Of a stretch of DNA of 64,000 nt, positions 10,787-21,767 are shown in pieces (positions within the stretch are counted from its first letter, which is position 1; each line of letters starts with the position of its first letter). The stretch is from Perognathus longimembris pacificus (Eukaryota > Chordata > Mammalia > Rodentia > Heteromyidae). Where the stretch lies: the NCBI RefSeq assembly GCF_023159225.1, contig NC_063181.1, positions 24,392,073 to 24,456,072 on the forward strand, read 5' to 3'. The notes beneath the pieces were generated by a model that did no database searches, was not told the DNA's origin, and saw nothing but the letters and a program-made list of their open reading frames with translations. A program made the position numbers and the translations under genes.

Positions 10787-13134
10787 TTCCTATCTCGCTA
10801 GATATCTTTATACATAGATACAAAAGCCGAACATCAGGAAGGGCCCAGACAGCCACTTTGGGCGGAACTGTTGTCCCCTTTTCTCCCAGCATCTTGTACT
10901 TTTCTCTCTACATTCCAAGAAACCTAACTTGCCTGTGACTTGAGGCACTGGTTCTTCCCTCCCTTCACAATTGAACTTCAGAAGGCATGTCTGCCCTTCC
11001 TAACCTCACCTCTTCTCTTGCAAGCACCTCTAGTCTTGCTTCCACCCCACCTGTAGAACCTAGCTGCACCACCAGGGTGAAAGGGTTGTGAGCAAGGGAA
11101 TCAGACCAACCAGGCAACACAGCCTGGCTGCTCCACTTTCCCCTGGCTGCAAGACTTCATTTACCCTCTCTCCAAGCCTCTTGTAGGGTACAGTTGTCAA
11201 CTGAGGATTCTTAGAGGATCCAGGCCACAGAGCTGATATAAAGATAAAATGAGATCAATATGTATATTTACTAAACAAATGCTTACTACCATGACTGGTT
11301 GCCAATTAAACTCTGTTCTCCCTAACCCATGGCCTTTTCTCAAGTTCATTTCCCCTCAACCACCTACTTTGACATTAGTACGGAGACTGTACCCTCTTTT
11401 CTTGATGACTTAATGGCCTGCACACTGCTGCAATTCCCAGCCATGGCACCTTCCTTGGTTGGTGGTTCCTTGTCAAATCCTGCTGTCCCACATTTGCTTG
11501 TTCTACTGTAACTTCCTCAATTCTCTAAAAGGAAACTATGTACAACTAGCTGTAGAAATTTGTGAGTGTTTTCTTTCTGCCATCATGTTATTATTATTTA
11601 TTAGTTGTGAATGTATTATAGCAAGCACATTCAAGGTTAAACTCTCCTTATTTTCCATATCAAGCTCTGTTCTCAACACTCTCTATGTGGCTTCCTCTCT
11701 AATGTACTTCTGTCTTTATTCCCCATATCATCCTCCATACTCCAGAGAAATGTCCCCTTCTCCATCTTCGTGTACTTTTGCTACTGAACTCTCTTTTCTC
11801 CATCCCTTCCAGTCACCATGGAGAAAGACTTCCCCAATATAACAACTTCCTTGTCCTCAAAAAATCTGTTTCAAGGAGTTAGGAGTGCCTAATTCCTTAC
11901 AATTATCCATAAAGGTAATTTAGTCCACCAGCTTTCAAAGCCACCTGTCAGAGAAAGGAGGAGCCAGAGCAAGCAGGTTAATAAGCCTGATAAACCTGTT
12001 TTGTCCAGAGTAGATCTAATTTTACCTATTCTATCTATGGCATAAGTTTTCATCTGATGAAAGTTTAAAAACCAAAGCCTTCTTTAAGCCAGTGAAGGGA
12101 CAGCCAAAGTAAAAGGCCCAGTTTGTGGTCATCTGCATGTCTCTGAAGAGTGACAGCAAGTGACACTGAGTGACACTGAGTTTTTAATCCAGTTTATGTC
12201 TCTGTGGAGCCAAAGGTATATGAGAGAGTTCTGAACTAGATCCGCTTTTTGTAACTTCTACCCACAGGTCTGCATTCAGAACTAACACAGAGCAGCTGAC
12301 CCTTTACCAAGTGATTAATTTAGACCTTTCTAGATTGTACTTCCATCTTCACAATGGTGCTTTGCTCTGGAAGCACATGCATTTCATGTACAAAGCTTTC
12401 TCTGAGACATGAAGTATTCTACTTATTCATATCTACCCTGCCTTCCCATCATTTTCTCTCACCCAAATCTTGTTCTAATTAAATCACCTTCCTGATCCAT
12501 CCAGAGTAGACCAAACAACACTCCCATCTCTAGGCTTCCATTCACGAAGCTCCTTGAGCTGGAGAAAGATCAGTTTGTTCCTGTCCACATTCTAAGACCC
12601 TGCTCAAGACCTACAACTTTTACAAGGCTGAAGAACACTGCATAAGTGAAAGAACACAAACCCTGGAGTTGATGGACTGATGTTCATATCCTAATTTCAT
12701 GGCCTGATCCATGCCCCACTGTTACAACTGTAAGATATGTGTGAGCAGTCAGGCTGCACTGTGTCGGACGCATCACCTGCCTTCTGCCTGAGAGACACAT
12801 TAGCCATACCTTCATCACACAAGGATTTCATAACATCCCACTTTGTGGAAATGGAACCTGACCAACCACAAGGTTGTACCTACAAGGAATCTTTTACTTC
12901 TTAGACCAACACGGGTAGTCTCTACTCAGAGCCGTGCCTTCCACAGCTTCCTCGTGTTAGTGGCCATGTGGAAGGCACTGCAAGGCTGAGATTGCAAAGG
13001 TCTTTTACTGATAAGAGCACCTTATGCCATCCATTCTAGGACATACACTCCCAAATCCTGAAATAGGATGCACCATATTAGCATCTCTGTACCATGATTT
13101 CACGTTTTCTTTCTTAGAGGTACATAAGATAGCT

Positions 13135-13342
13135 AGGGGCTGGTGGATCATATCTGTAATTCTAGCTACTCAGGAGACTGAGATCTAAGGTTTGAAGTTT
13201 AAAGCCAGCCCAGGCAGGAAAGCCCATGAGACTCTTATCTCTAATTAACCACCCCAAATCTGAAAATAGAGTTGTGGTTCCTAGCCTTGGGTGAAAGAGT
13301 TCAGGGACAGTGCTCAGGCCCTAAGTTCAAGCCTTATGATAG

Positions 13343-13345
<3 letters not shown>
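13135..13345 (+). repeat. 7SL-like/tRNA-like dimeric SINE ending in a GA array
   Basis: The left half reads ctgtaattctagctactc and ccagcccaggcaggaaag; the right half ends caagccttatgatagg. Instead of poly(A) the tail runs straight into a GA microsatellite. Confidence 0.85.

Positions 13346-13418
<73 letters not shown>
13346..13418 (+). repeat. (GA)n microsatellite
   Basis: About 36 almost perfect GA units directly joined to the 3' end of the preceding SINE. Confidence 0.97.
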
Positions 13419-13420
<2 letters not shown>

Positions 13421-13969
13421 TGCATCTTACAGCCATTAACATCTGACATTCAGTGGACTGTGATGGTTATATCTGGGCAAAATATGTTGAATGGCGAACT
13501 TGGTAGTCCATTCTTACTTTCCTATTACTTGTAATCACAAAATCAAATTTGCATCCTAATATCAAGCCCTACTCCCACCACACATATATTTGTTTATGCA
13601 TGTTTATTAAACAGATACACACACACAGGTTCAGCTTTCAAGTATGTACTATTTCTCCTGTGCCAGTCACTGAGTTAGACTCTGAAATCAGTAATTAAAT
13701 GTTCCAATCATACTTAAAATCAGGGTAAAATCCTTCAAAAATCACTTATTCATAGAAAAGTTACTCACTTACGACTAAACAAAACTAATCAAAAGGGAGC
13801 TTAATTAAATTAACCCTGAAAAACCTAATATGGTTAATGAGTTTTGTTTTATATATGCAAGGAAAAGTAAAAATTTTTAAACTGAGAGAAGGAAAAGCCT
13901 ATGTTAAAAACAAAACAGACAAGACATCTTCAAAAATTACATGTGGATGTTGTACAGAACTTAAAAAAT

Positions 13970-14075
13970 AATAAGGTTTGCTCTGTGGCCCAGGCTGCCC
14001 TCAAACTGGTGACTCTCTTGCCTGGGCCTCCCACATGCTTGGCTTACAGACATGCACTACCACACTTAGCTTTTA
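13970..14075 (-). repeat. B1-like monomer, minus strand
   Basis: The reversed B1/7SL text is clear: ctctgtggcccaggctg, cctcaaactggtgactc, cctgggcctccc and a shortened ending. Diverged. Confidence 0.7.
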
Positions 14076-15099
14076 ATATGGATCTTAATTTAGATAAACA
14101 AACTGGAAAAAGCTGTAGTAACAGTGAGGAAACAAATGGAAATCTGAGCACTGGTAAGATATTTGATAATACTGAGGAATTACTATCATATCTTAAGTAC
14201 AATAATAATACTATGGTATGTTAAAGACAGAAACGGAAATACTTATGGAAGAAACAATTGTGATGTTTGGAATTTCTTTCAAAACACTAAACAATTGATT
14301 TTTCAAGTCAAAATGGGTTGAATATCTACAATTTCTTATTAGGAGTCAGGAAGTGGGTGGGAATAACTAATGAAATCGTTCAGAAACTGGAATCCTGAAA
14401 TTGGGGGCTGGTATATGGCCTAAGTTTTAGTCATTTACCTCCTTTCTTAGTGCATAATATTTTTCCACCATAAAAAGGTAAAACCTAATGAAGCCTTCAC
14501 ATTGTACTATATTTAAAATAAGCCACAAATTGAAAACAGCCAAAGTGCAACTGGAACTACCATTGCTCAGTCCCTCCACCTAAAGTGCTTTCTACAGTGG
14601 AGGCCAACAGCGCTGACCCCGGAACAACCTAAGTTTACCCCTCAAACTCTAACGAGAGCCAGACATAGCTTCTATGTCTGTATATTCAACCAACCACAGA
14701 TCAAAAATATTAGGAAGCAAATCTTGTTTGCACAGAATACACACAGACTTTTTATTTCTGTCATGATTCTCAAAACAATGTGCAAAACATCTATTCACAT
14801 TGTATTCTTTTGTATTAAATACCATATGTAGAGATGATTTAAAGCAAATAGAAGGGTGTGCATAGATGTTACACCAACATTATGCTGTCTTATGAGATAG
14901 GTCTGCACACCTATTGACTTTGCTGTCTGTGGTGGTCCTCTGATTATAACAGAATGCTACCTTAACAAGTCTAATGATATGTCTGCATTAAACTGTTTTT
15001 TGTTTTTATTTGTTTTTAACAATTTCATCTTACTGGCTTTTTTAAAAAATCAGGATGTGCATTTTCTCATGTCACCGAGTTCCTGCTAATTTTCATTTT

Positions 15100-16775
15100 T
15101 TTTAATTAACTTTTATTGACAAGGTGATGTGCAAAGGAGGTAAAGTACATAATAAGGTAGTGAGTACATCTCTTGTCATATTTGTTACACCCTCATTTTT
15201 CTTTCCCTTCCCTAGTTCAGGTAGGCATATATACAATATCCAGTGTACCAAAATCATATACAGTAACCACATAGGGTATGCCAAAGGAAATTCACCTAGA
15301 ACATTAAACGTAATAACAACAATAGAATCTTCCTGTGTCCTTCTCTTGGGGTTCTTTTTGCTTATCCTCGTCTTATATAATCATGTATACATAGCTGTTG
15401 AGCTATTGGGATCCACTGATAGGTCTATCCTAGACCATTCTATGTTTGTTTAGTAGTTGTTTGGTTTTAGATACATAATGTAAAGTTGCTGACTCAAACA
15501 TGTGGAAATACCATTTGACAAGAAGTTTGTTATTTTGCAGACCTGGTCTCTACTGTTCCCCCCCCCCAACCCTAACAGTAATATATCAAGGAGACTATGC
15601 GCCTTTGTTCTCTGTGTTCTAGGTTTGTCTCGCTCAACATTATTTGTTCAAGCTCTGACCATTTCCCTGCGAATACCAATATTTAATCATTTCTGATTGC
15701 TATGTAGTATTCCATTGTGTATAGGCACTACATTTTTTTTTGATCCATTCATCTATAGTAGGGCATCTGGGTTGTTTCCATATTTTGGCTATTGTGAATT
15801 GTGCAGTGATAAACATGGAAGTACAGATGTCTTTATGGTATCCTGAGACCTGTTGTTCAGGATAGATGCCTAGGAGTGGTATGGCTGGGTCATAGGGTTT
15901 ATCTATGCTGAGCTTTTTTTTTTTTTTTTTTTTGACCAGTCCTAGGGCTTGGAGTCAAGGCCTGAGCACTGTTCCTGGCTTTTTGTTTTTTTTTTTTTTT
16001 TGCTTAAGGCTAGCACTCTACCACTTGAGCCACAGCGCCATTTCCAGCTTTTTCTTTTTATGTCGTGCTGAGGAATCAAACCCAGGGCTTCATGCATGCA
16101 AGGCGAACACTCTACCGCTAAGCCATATTCCCCGCCCCTATGCTGAGAACCTCCATACTGCTCTCCAAAGTGGTTGTACTAGTTTGCACCCCCACCAACA
16201 GTGGAGAAGGGTTCCTCTTTCCCTGCATCCCCTCCATCCCCTGAGTTCAGAGTGTAGGCCATTCTAACTGGGGTGAGGTGATATCTCAGAGTTGTTTTGA
16301 TTTGCATTTCCTTTACTGCCAGGGATGTTGAACATTTCCTCATATGTTTCTTTGCCATTTTTATTTCTTCACCTATGAAGTCTCTCTTTAGCTCCTTTGC
16401 CCATTTAATAATTGGTTTCCTGGATTTGGAGGGGGTTAGTTTCTTGAGTTCTCTGTAGATGATGGATATTAGGCCTTTGTTGCTGTGCTGGTGAAGATAC
16501 TTTCCCATATGGTTGGCTGTCTTTCTAGTTTAGTGGCTATGTCTTTAGCTGTACAGAAACTTTTTATTTTGTAGTAGTCTCTCCCCTGTTGTGCCCCTGG
16601 GACTCTGTTCAGGAAGTTCCTACCTGTGCCTATAAGTTCTAGTGTCTTTCTTACTCTGTCCTTCATTAGTTTCAGCGTTTCAGGTCTGATGTTGAGGTCT
16701 ATGGTCCATTTTGAGTTGATCTTGGTGCATGGTGATAGGCTAGGGTCTACTTTGAGCTTTCTACATGTGGCTTCC
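15100..16775 (-). mobile_element. L1 3' part, minus strand, with nested SINE
   Basis: This is the reversed L1 3' UTR (from aacttttattgacaaggtg) followed by reversed ORF2 C-terminal code. On the minus strand, 16508-16179 and 16666-16469 give L1 ORF2-like peptides such as [19 protein letters not shown] and LIGTGRNFLNRVPGAQQG. It is broken by a SINE at 15913-16137 and by frameshifts. The flanks aaaaaatcagga (near 15045) and taaaaatctgga (near 16793) may be a decayed target duplication. Dead fragment. Confidence 0.88.
15913..16137 (-). repeat. IDL-Geo-type SINE inside the L1, minus strand
   Basis: The poly(T), right half and reversed ID-like half end ccatattccccgccc. A second T-run lies inside (about 15985-16001). 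A 10-bp duplication ctatgctgag flanks it at 15903-15912 and 16138-16147, so it is younger than the host L1. Confidence 0.88.
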
Positions 16776-16825
16776 CTTACATGGCTTATTTTTTAAAAAT
16801 CTGGATAATTTGGGTTATTCTCTTC

Positions 16826-16975
16826 CACTGTTATTCTGGATTAGAAGTCAGAATATTACTTCAAGTTCAGCTCTAAACAATCATGTGACCTTGGACAGTG
16901 CAACTCAACTGAACCTCAGTTTCTTCTGCAAAGGGAAGCTGGTGACGATATCCTCTCTTAGGTAGTCTATGGGGC
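16826..16975 (+). repeat. MIR SINE
   Basis: Ordered matches to MIR: gattagaagtcagaat, tcagctctaaacaatcatgtg, accttggacagtgcaactc and cctcagtttcttctgcaaa. Ancient. Confidence 0.75.
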
Positions 16976-17657
16976 TGTAGTTGCACTTTCTGCTCTTTGG
17001 TTAGCAACGGAAGCTGGCCCTCACTGTGCATGAGATATGTGGCTCTTCCCTCTCTTATTTAACTAGGGCTACCTGATCCATGCACTGAGTATGTCACATT
17101 GGTGCAATCCTGACTACCTAGCCTACTGAGAAATTCATTGCACACATCCTCATCCTTATAGAAACCAACCCTTTTGAAACCTCACCAGCACAGTGCTTGA
17201 GCTGACTACTGTGTCCTCAAGCTAACGGCCAATGGAGAAACATACGTGTGTGTGTATAAATATAGTAAAGACCTTTTAATAGAAGTACAATATGACATGT
17301 ACTATATATTAAAATATATTTGAATCTGGAAATATACTTCATAGTACTGGGCATAAGCTGATTGCTGCAGCATCTTTGGAACAAAAAATAGAGGCTTCAG
17401 ACTGCTAAGCTCTGTGTGAATTTGTGGCTGTATTCACACATTTCTCAGAGATTTTGGACTAAGCGGGGGACATGTACACTCATGTCTGCAAGTGGATACG
17501 TGTCAAAGAGGAGACATATAGAGCACAGAAAACACAATAGCAAAAGAAGAAAGACTAGCCCTTTACAGAAATCATAGAATTTGTTTTTATGAAACAGAAC
17601 ATGAATCATTAATAGGCTCACAACTTTGTAATTTCTCTCCGAAGAACCAAAGATTAC

Positions 17658-17704
17658 CTTGATGTGCTTAACTCTGTCTTCTTTGTCTATCTTTGGTTTC
17701 TTTC
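17658..17704 (-). CDS. IRF2: IRF2 exon 5: short basic linker exon
   Basis: This 47-bp micro-exon was found by looking for the linker between exons 4 and 6. It follows tttttgtcactacag, completes Gly122 with GA, and encodes KKPKIDKEDRVKHIK (K123 to K137), ending AAG before gtaatc (phase 0 out). The segment is strongly basic and lies just after the DNA-binding domain. The last residues HIK join exon 6 QEP to form a psi-K-x-E sumoylation motif at Lys137 across the exon junction. Compared with the human protein as I remember it, Thr127, Glu128 and Lys132 are Ile, Asp and Arg here. Exact phase agreement on both sides makes the assignment firm. Confidence 0.94.
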
Positions 17705-18885
17705 CTGTAGTGACAAAAAAGTAGTTTGGGATTAATTAATGAAGGATGTAGAGAGGAACACTGCCTTCCATTCAATTCTTTCTGAAACTCTCAATAAACC
17801 TGTTACTTTTGTCATGATCAAAACTCCAAATGTATTTTTTATACTTCCTTTAGTCCCCTGCAAGTCATTTTTCTAGGCTGAGTAAGGGCAGAATTCCCAA
17901 CTACCAAATAAACAAGTGTTTTACCCTGAAGTGACTACAAACACAGAAATAAACCACAATGGGCCTGTGGTATATACAAAGCAATTATTTCTCTAGTCAA
18001 TAAGTATCTTTACCTTTCTTAGCAGGTCGTTCAGATAAGGGCAATATTCTATACACTCTGAAGGCATTGTTTCCTTTCTTTATACTTTTATCCTTAACTT
18101 CTTCAATGTCAGGTAAGGAATTCATGGCACATCGAAAATTGGCTTTCCAAGTTTTTGGATCAGGTTTATCTACTCCTGGTTGATGCTTTCCTAACAAAAT
18201 AGCCAAAGGTTAAGAAAAAGGGGAAAAATGTTAAGTACAGAATTTGTAAAATTCTAGCAACATGATATTGTTGGCGAAGAAAACAGAAACGTCTTTACAT
18301 TTCAGATTCTACCTACAAAGACTAGCCACCATGGTTACTCTGGGATAGAGAAGGCTCTTAGGATGTTAGAATTTTATTTTTAAAACTTAGAGAGTTTAGG
18401 ACACAAGAGAACAAGCTATTCATCTTGATTCTACCAAATAGTTTAGAATGGAAAACAGATCATCAATGCAGACCCTAAGAATTAAAGGCTGGAAGTCCAA
18501 TAGGTGGAACTAACTTCTGACTTTCAAATACTAAGAAAAAATCCATCTGTGAAAACAGCAACCTACTTATTTTTTTGTAATGAATAAATATCTTCTTTAC
18601 TACCTTTGGTGGAGATAAACTCAACCCCAGTTGATAGCTCCAGAGCAGATGAATTTATATTCCCCATGTCACCCGTAGAGACTTCACAGAATACCACACT
18701 GAAGGGGAATTGTAGGACTAAGGAACTATGGGATGGGAGGGACTCTATTCTAGATGTACTTTGGGATAAGTGATGAGATTTCCAGAACTGTACTTATGAG
18801 GCCATCAGGCAGGATATTTTCCATATGTAATGAAAGCAGCAGTGAAGTGAAGCACCTGCTCCGGTGCACTGTGCTGGGTTACTAC
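17705..18885 (-). other. IRF2: IRF2 introns 4 and 3 with exon 4 between them
   Basis: Intron 4 (17705-18013) is 309 bp and intron 3 (18191-18885) is 695 bp, far shorter than the other introns. I see no interspersed repeat in either, which contrasts with the heavily invaded introns around them. The donors are gtaaag and gtagta and the acceptors are ctacag and gttag. Confidence 0.85.
18014..18190 (-). CDS. IRF2: IRF2 exon 4: DNA-recognition helix and end of the DNA-binding domain
   Basis: The acceptor is ctattttgttag and the exon is 177 bp. It completes Gly63, encodes K64 to K121, and leaves the first base of Gly122 (phase 1 out). The peptide starts [20 protein letters not shown]. The [12 protein letters not shown] segment (residues 77-88) is the IRF recognition helix; Arg82, Cys83 and Asn86 are typical DNA contacts. 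Lys75 and Lys78, reported acetylation sites of IRF2, are present. The exon ends [14 protein letters not shown]. Ile111 and Ala119 differ from the Met and Ser I recall in human. The donor is AAAG before gtaaag. Only 309 bp of intron separates it from exon 5. Confidence 0.97.
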
Positions 18886-18985
18886 CTGTGTGGATTGCCC
18901 AGTTTCTGAAGAGGGGTGCATCTTTTTCCACATCCCACCCGTGTCTAGCTGCGTGCATCCAGGGGATCTGGAAAATCTTCTTCTC
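18886..18985 (-). CDS. IRF2: IRF2 exon 3: middle of the DNA-binding domain
   Basis: This 100-bp exon follows the acceptor tttcattccag and encodes E30 to T62 plus the first base of Gly63, so the following intron is phase 1. The peptide begins [17 protein letters not shown] and ends LFRNWAIHT. It supplies Trp38, Trp46 and Trp58, which complete the five-tryptophan signature of the IRF fold. His40 also falls here, a residue used in DNA contact in IRF family structures. The donor reads CAG before gtagta, weaker than consensus at +4 and +5. Skipping this exon would shift the frame. No stop or frameshift is present, so the gene looks functional. Confidence 0.97.
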
Positions 18986-19172
18986 CTGGAATGAAAGGCA
19001 AAGGACTTCAAGTTCAGTGTTTGTAACCATGAATGGGTTTTTCCATTCTACTTGTAAGATTTCCCCCTAAATGCCATTGAGTTTGCTAGTGTCTGATAAA
19101 AACAACTGTAAAACAAACACACCTGCTGGCTGAGTCCCAAATCCTAAGTTTTGGAGGACAGTCAAGTCTCCC

Positions 19173-19371
19173 CTAAGGCTGGGATTGTGGCTTAGTGGTA
19201 GAGTGCTTGCCTAGCATGCATGAAACCCTGGGTTCAATTCCTCAGGACCACATAAAGAGAAAAATCTGGAAGTAGCACTGTGGCTCAGGTGGAAGAGTGC
19301 TAGCCTTGAACAAAAGAAGCTAAGGTACAGTGTCCAGGCCCTGCCTTTAAGACCCAGGACTGGCTAAAAAA
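19173..19371 (+). repeat. IDL-Geo-type dimeric SINE, older variant
   Basis: The left half reads ggctgggattgtggcttagt and gggttcaattcctcagg; the right half ends cccaggactggct plus A-run. A 9-bp duplication aagtctccc lies at 19164-19172 and 19372-19380. The ID-like half is closer to the classical ID (tggtagagtgcttgcctagc) than in the young copies. Confidence 0.88.
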
Positions 19372-19438
19372 AAGTCTCCCTGACAGTGCCAGAGCAGAAA
19401 TGTATACCAATATGCTCCATGTTTAGCCCTACTGCTCT

Positions 19439-19690
19439 TTTTTTTTTTTTTTTTTTTTTTTAGGTCCTGGGGCTTGAACTCTGGGCCTGGGCTCTGTCCC
19501 TAGGCTACTTTTGTTCAAGGCTAGTACTCTACTACTTGAGCCACAGCACCAATTCTGGCTTCTTCTGAGTAGTTTATTAGTGATAAGAGTCTCACAGACT
19601 TTCCTGTCTGGGCTGGCTTCAAACTTCGATCCCCAGATCTCAGCCTCCTAAGTAGCTAAGGTTATAGACATAAGCCACCAGCACCCTCTA
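19439..19690 (-). repeat. 7SL-like/tRNA-like dimeric SINE, minus strand
   Basis: A T-run of about 24, then ggtcctggggcttgaactc, the reversed right half, and the reversed 7SL-like half (ctcagcctcctaagtagcta) ending gccaccagcacc. Confidence 0.87.
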
Positions 19691-20355
19691 CTATAGCCAC
19701 AACAGACAACTGGCCACCTGCAAAAACCTCTAATGCTTATTCTTATTTCTTCTCATCACTTGGTAAACAGTTACTCCAGCTGCCTTGGGTAAGTGAAAAG
19801 TTAAATTCGTCTCCAAAATAATCTAGACCCCCTTTACTCTCTTTACTCTGCTAAAGCACAGTCAGGTCTATCTGAGGCTACTGCCACAGATAATATTAAG
19901 GATCACTATGTGCCTATGTGTTCACAAAAATAGAGGATTCTGGGCCCAATAGGATATTAGGTCCATACCCTGCATGAACTAGCAAGAAGGCAACATTCTG
20001 TATATTCTTTAGTGAAATGCTACTCATTGCAATCCTTGGATCAGACTCCATTTCTGTCATCCTTACTGTCTAAGGCTAACTTACAATGCTTTAATCAACC
20101 CTGAGAAATGTCTAAAGAGAAACACTTTCAGAAACAAGGTCACCTTCAGGGTGAAACTACATGTGTGAAAAGAAAAGCAAGGAGGATCGGCCAGCCCTTT
20201 GTATAGTCCTAAGGTTCAAAGTCAATAACTTGACTAAGATCCCTTTAATTTCTTTAACCATCAAAAGTTCAAAGTTACATGGGACTTCACTGAATATATG
20301 TTAGAAATTCCTTCTATGGCCCAGGAAACTGAAGCACAGAAGTAAACATGGTTTT

Positions 20356-21185
20356 TTGTGTGTGTTTTTTTAACTATTGTGACTACATACTATCTTCAGT
20401 GAAACTTTATTTTTTAATGCATTTTTTCTTATTTATTGTCAAAGTGATGTACACAGAGGTTACAGTTTCATACATTAGGCACTGGATACATTTCTTGTAC
20501 TGTTTGTTACCTCCTCCCTCATTCCTATCTCCCTTCTCCCCCTTTCCCTCTCCCTCCATGAGTTGTTCAGTTGGTTTACTCCAAACAGTTTTGCAAGTAC
20601 TGCTTTTATAGTCATTTGTCTTTTTATCCTGTGTCTCTCAATTTTGGCATTCCCTTTCACTTTCCTAGTTCTAATACAAGTATATACAGTTTGCAATGTA
20701 CTCAGATAAGATACATTGATAGTACAGGTACAATCACAGGAAGGGGATACAAGAGGATCATCAACAATAGAAGCTACGGTTTCCCATGGCATGTTGAAAG
20801 TAATTACAGCAGTGATATATCACTCCATAACATGGAGTTCCTTTCACTTAGGCTAAACATGGAGCTCCCCTATGACCCAGCAGCCCCACTTTTGGTCATC
20901 TACCCAAAGACCACAAACAAGAACACACTAAAGCCACCAGCACAACAACCAATCCAGATGCCCCTCAGTAGACAAATGGATCAGGAAAATGTGGTACATA
21001 TTCATAATGGAATTTTATGCCTCTATCAGAAAGAATGACATTGCCCCATTCGTAAGGAAATGGAAGGACTTGGAAAAAATTATACTAAGTGAAGTGAGCC
21101 AGACCCAAAGAAACATGGACTCTATGGTCTTCTCATAGGGAATAATTAGCACAGGTTTAGGCTAGTCACAGCAGAGGATCACAAG
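20356..21185 (-). mobile_element. 5'-inverted (twin-primed) L1 insertion
   Basis: From about 20425 to 20860 the sequence is the reverse complement of the L1 3' UTR also seen at 25455-25880. From about 20865 to 21185 it switches to plus-strand L1 ORF2 end/3' UTR text (matching about 25055-25400). The element is bracketed by agtaaacatggtttt at 20341-20355 and agtaaacatgatttt at 21186-21200, a 14/15 target duplication. An extra A-rich segment (20356-20410) lies between the L1 end and the duplication. Confidence 0.85.
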
Positions 21186-21767
21186 AGTAAACATGATTTT
21201 AATTGATGGAACTTACAGTCGAACATATCTAAGTCCAAATGAAAGGTCATGGGATCCTATATTCACACTTTTTTATACTTTTATCTCTGGGGTACCAGAT
21301 GTAGCAGATTCTCTATCCTGACAGACCTGTAGAGATTGCTGGGTGGAGGAAACCTCTGCTCTACTCAACAGGGAAGTGGGGGAAATGTCAGCATTGCACT
21401 CTGGGGAAACAGGAAATATCAGCAAGGATTCCCCACCCCTCTGCTCTCACACAGTAAAATCTAGAAAGGGCTCTTCCTACTGTCCCCCAAAGCATTTGGT
21501 ACCCCATACAAAATCAATCATAACAGCTAGACAGAAAATATTTCAGAAAGTTAGAGAGTTTTCCAAAAACTGTTAGCAGGGGAAATTCTCCCATATTTTT
21601 ACAAGCCAGTTTGTAAGGAACTTAAAACTGAGAGACTTTTCCATAGTTTCCTCTTCATTCCTTCTGCACCATCCACAGAGTCTTTCTTCAGGTGGGCCAA
21701 AGATCAAGGGATCAAAAAGAGCTGAGTGAAATGTTATTTTTTTAAGGTACATGAAAACCAGAGAACA

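Larger units (their letters stand above)
9148..17657 (-). other. IRF2: IRF2 intron 5
   Basis: The intron between the micro-exon 5 and exon 6 is about 8.5 kb, with a gtaatc donor and a cctag acceptor. It contains SINEs at 9500, 10243 and 13135, a (CATC) repeat at 10730, a long GA repeat at 13346, a B1-like fragment at 13970, a 1.7 kb minus-strand L1 with a nested SINE (15100-16775) and a MIR at 16826. The stretches 11320-13100, 14080-15090 and 16980-17650 show nothing clear apart from weak L2/MIR-like text. Confidence 0.85.

Noticed and set aside
14230..14239. GAAACGGAAA and other single GAAANNGAAA matches (also 9331-9340 reversed) as ISREs
   Set aside because: About this number of core matches is expected by chance in 64 kb, and none has extended consensus or context.
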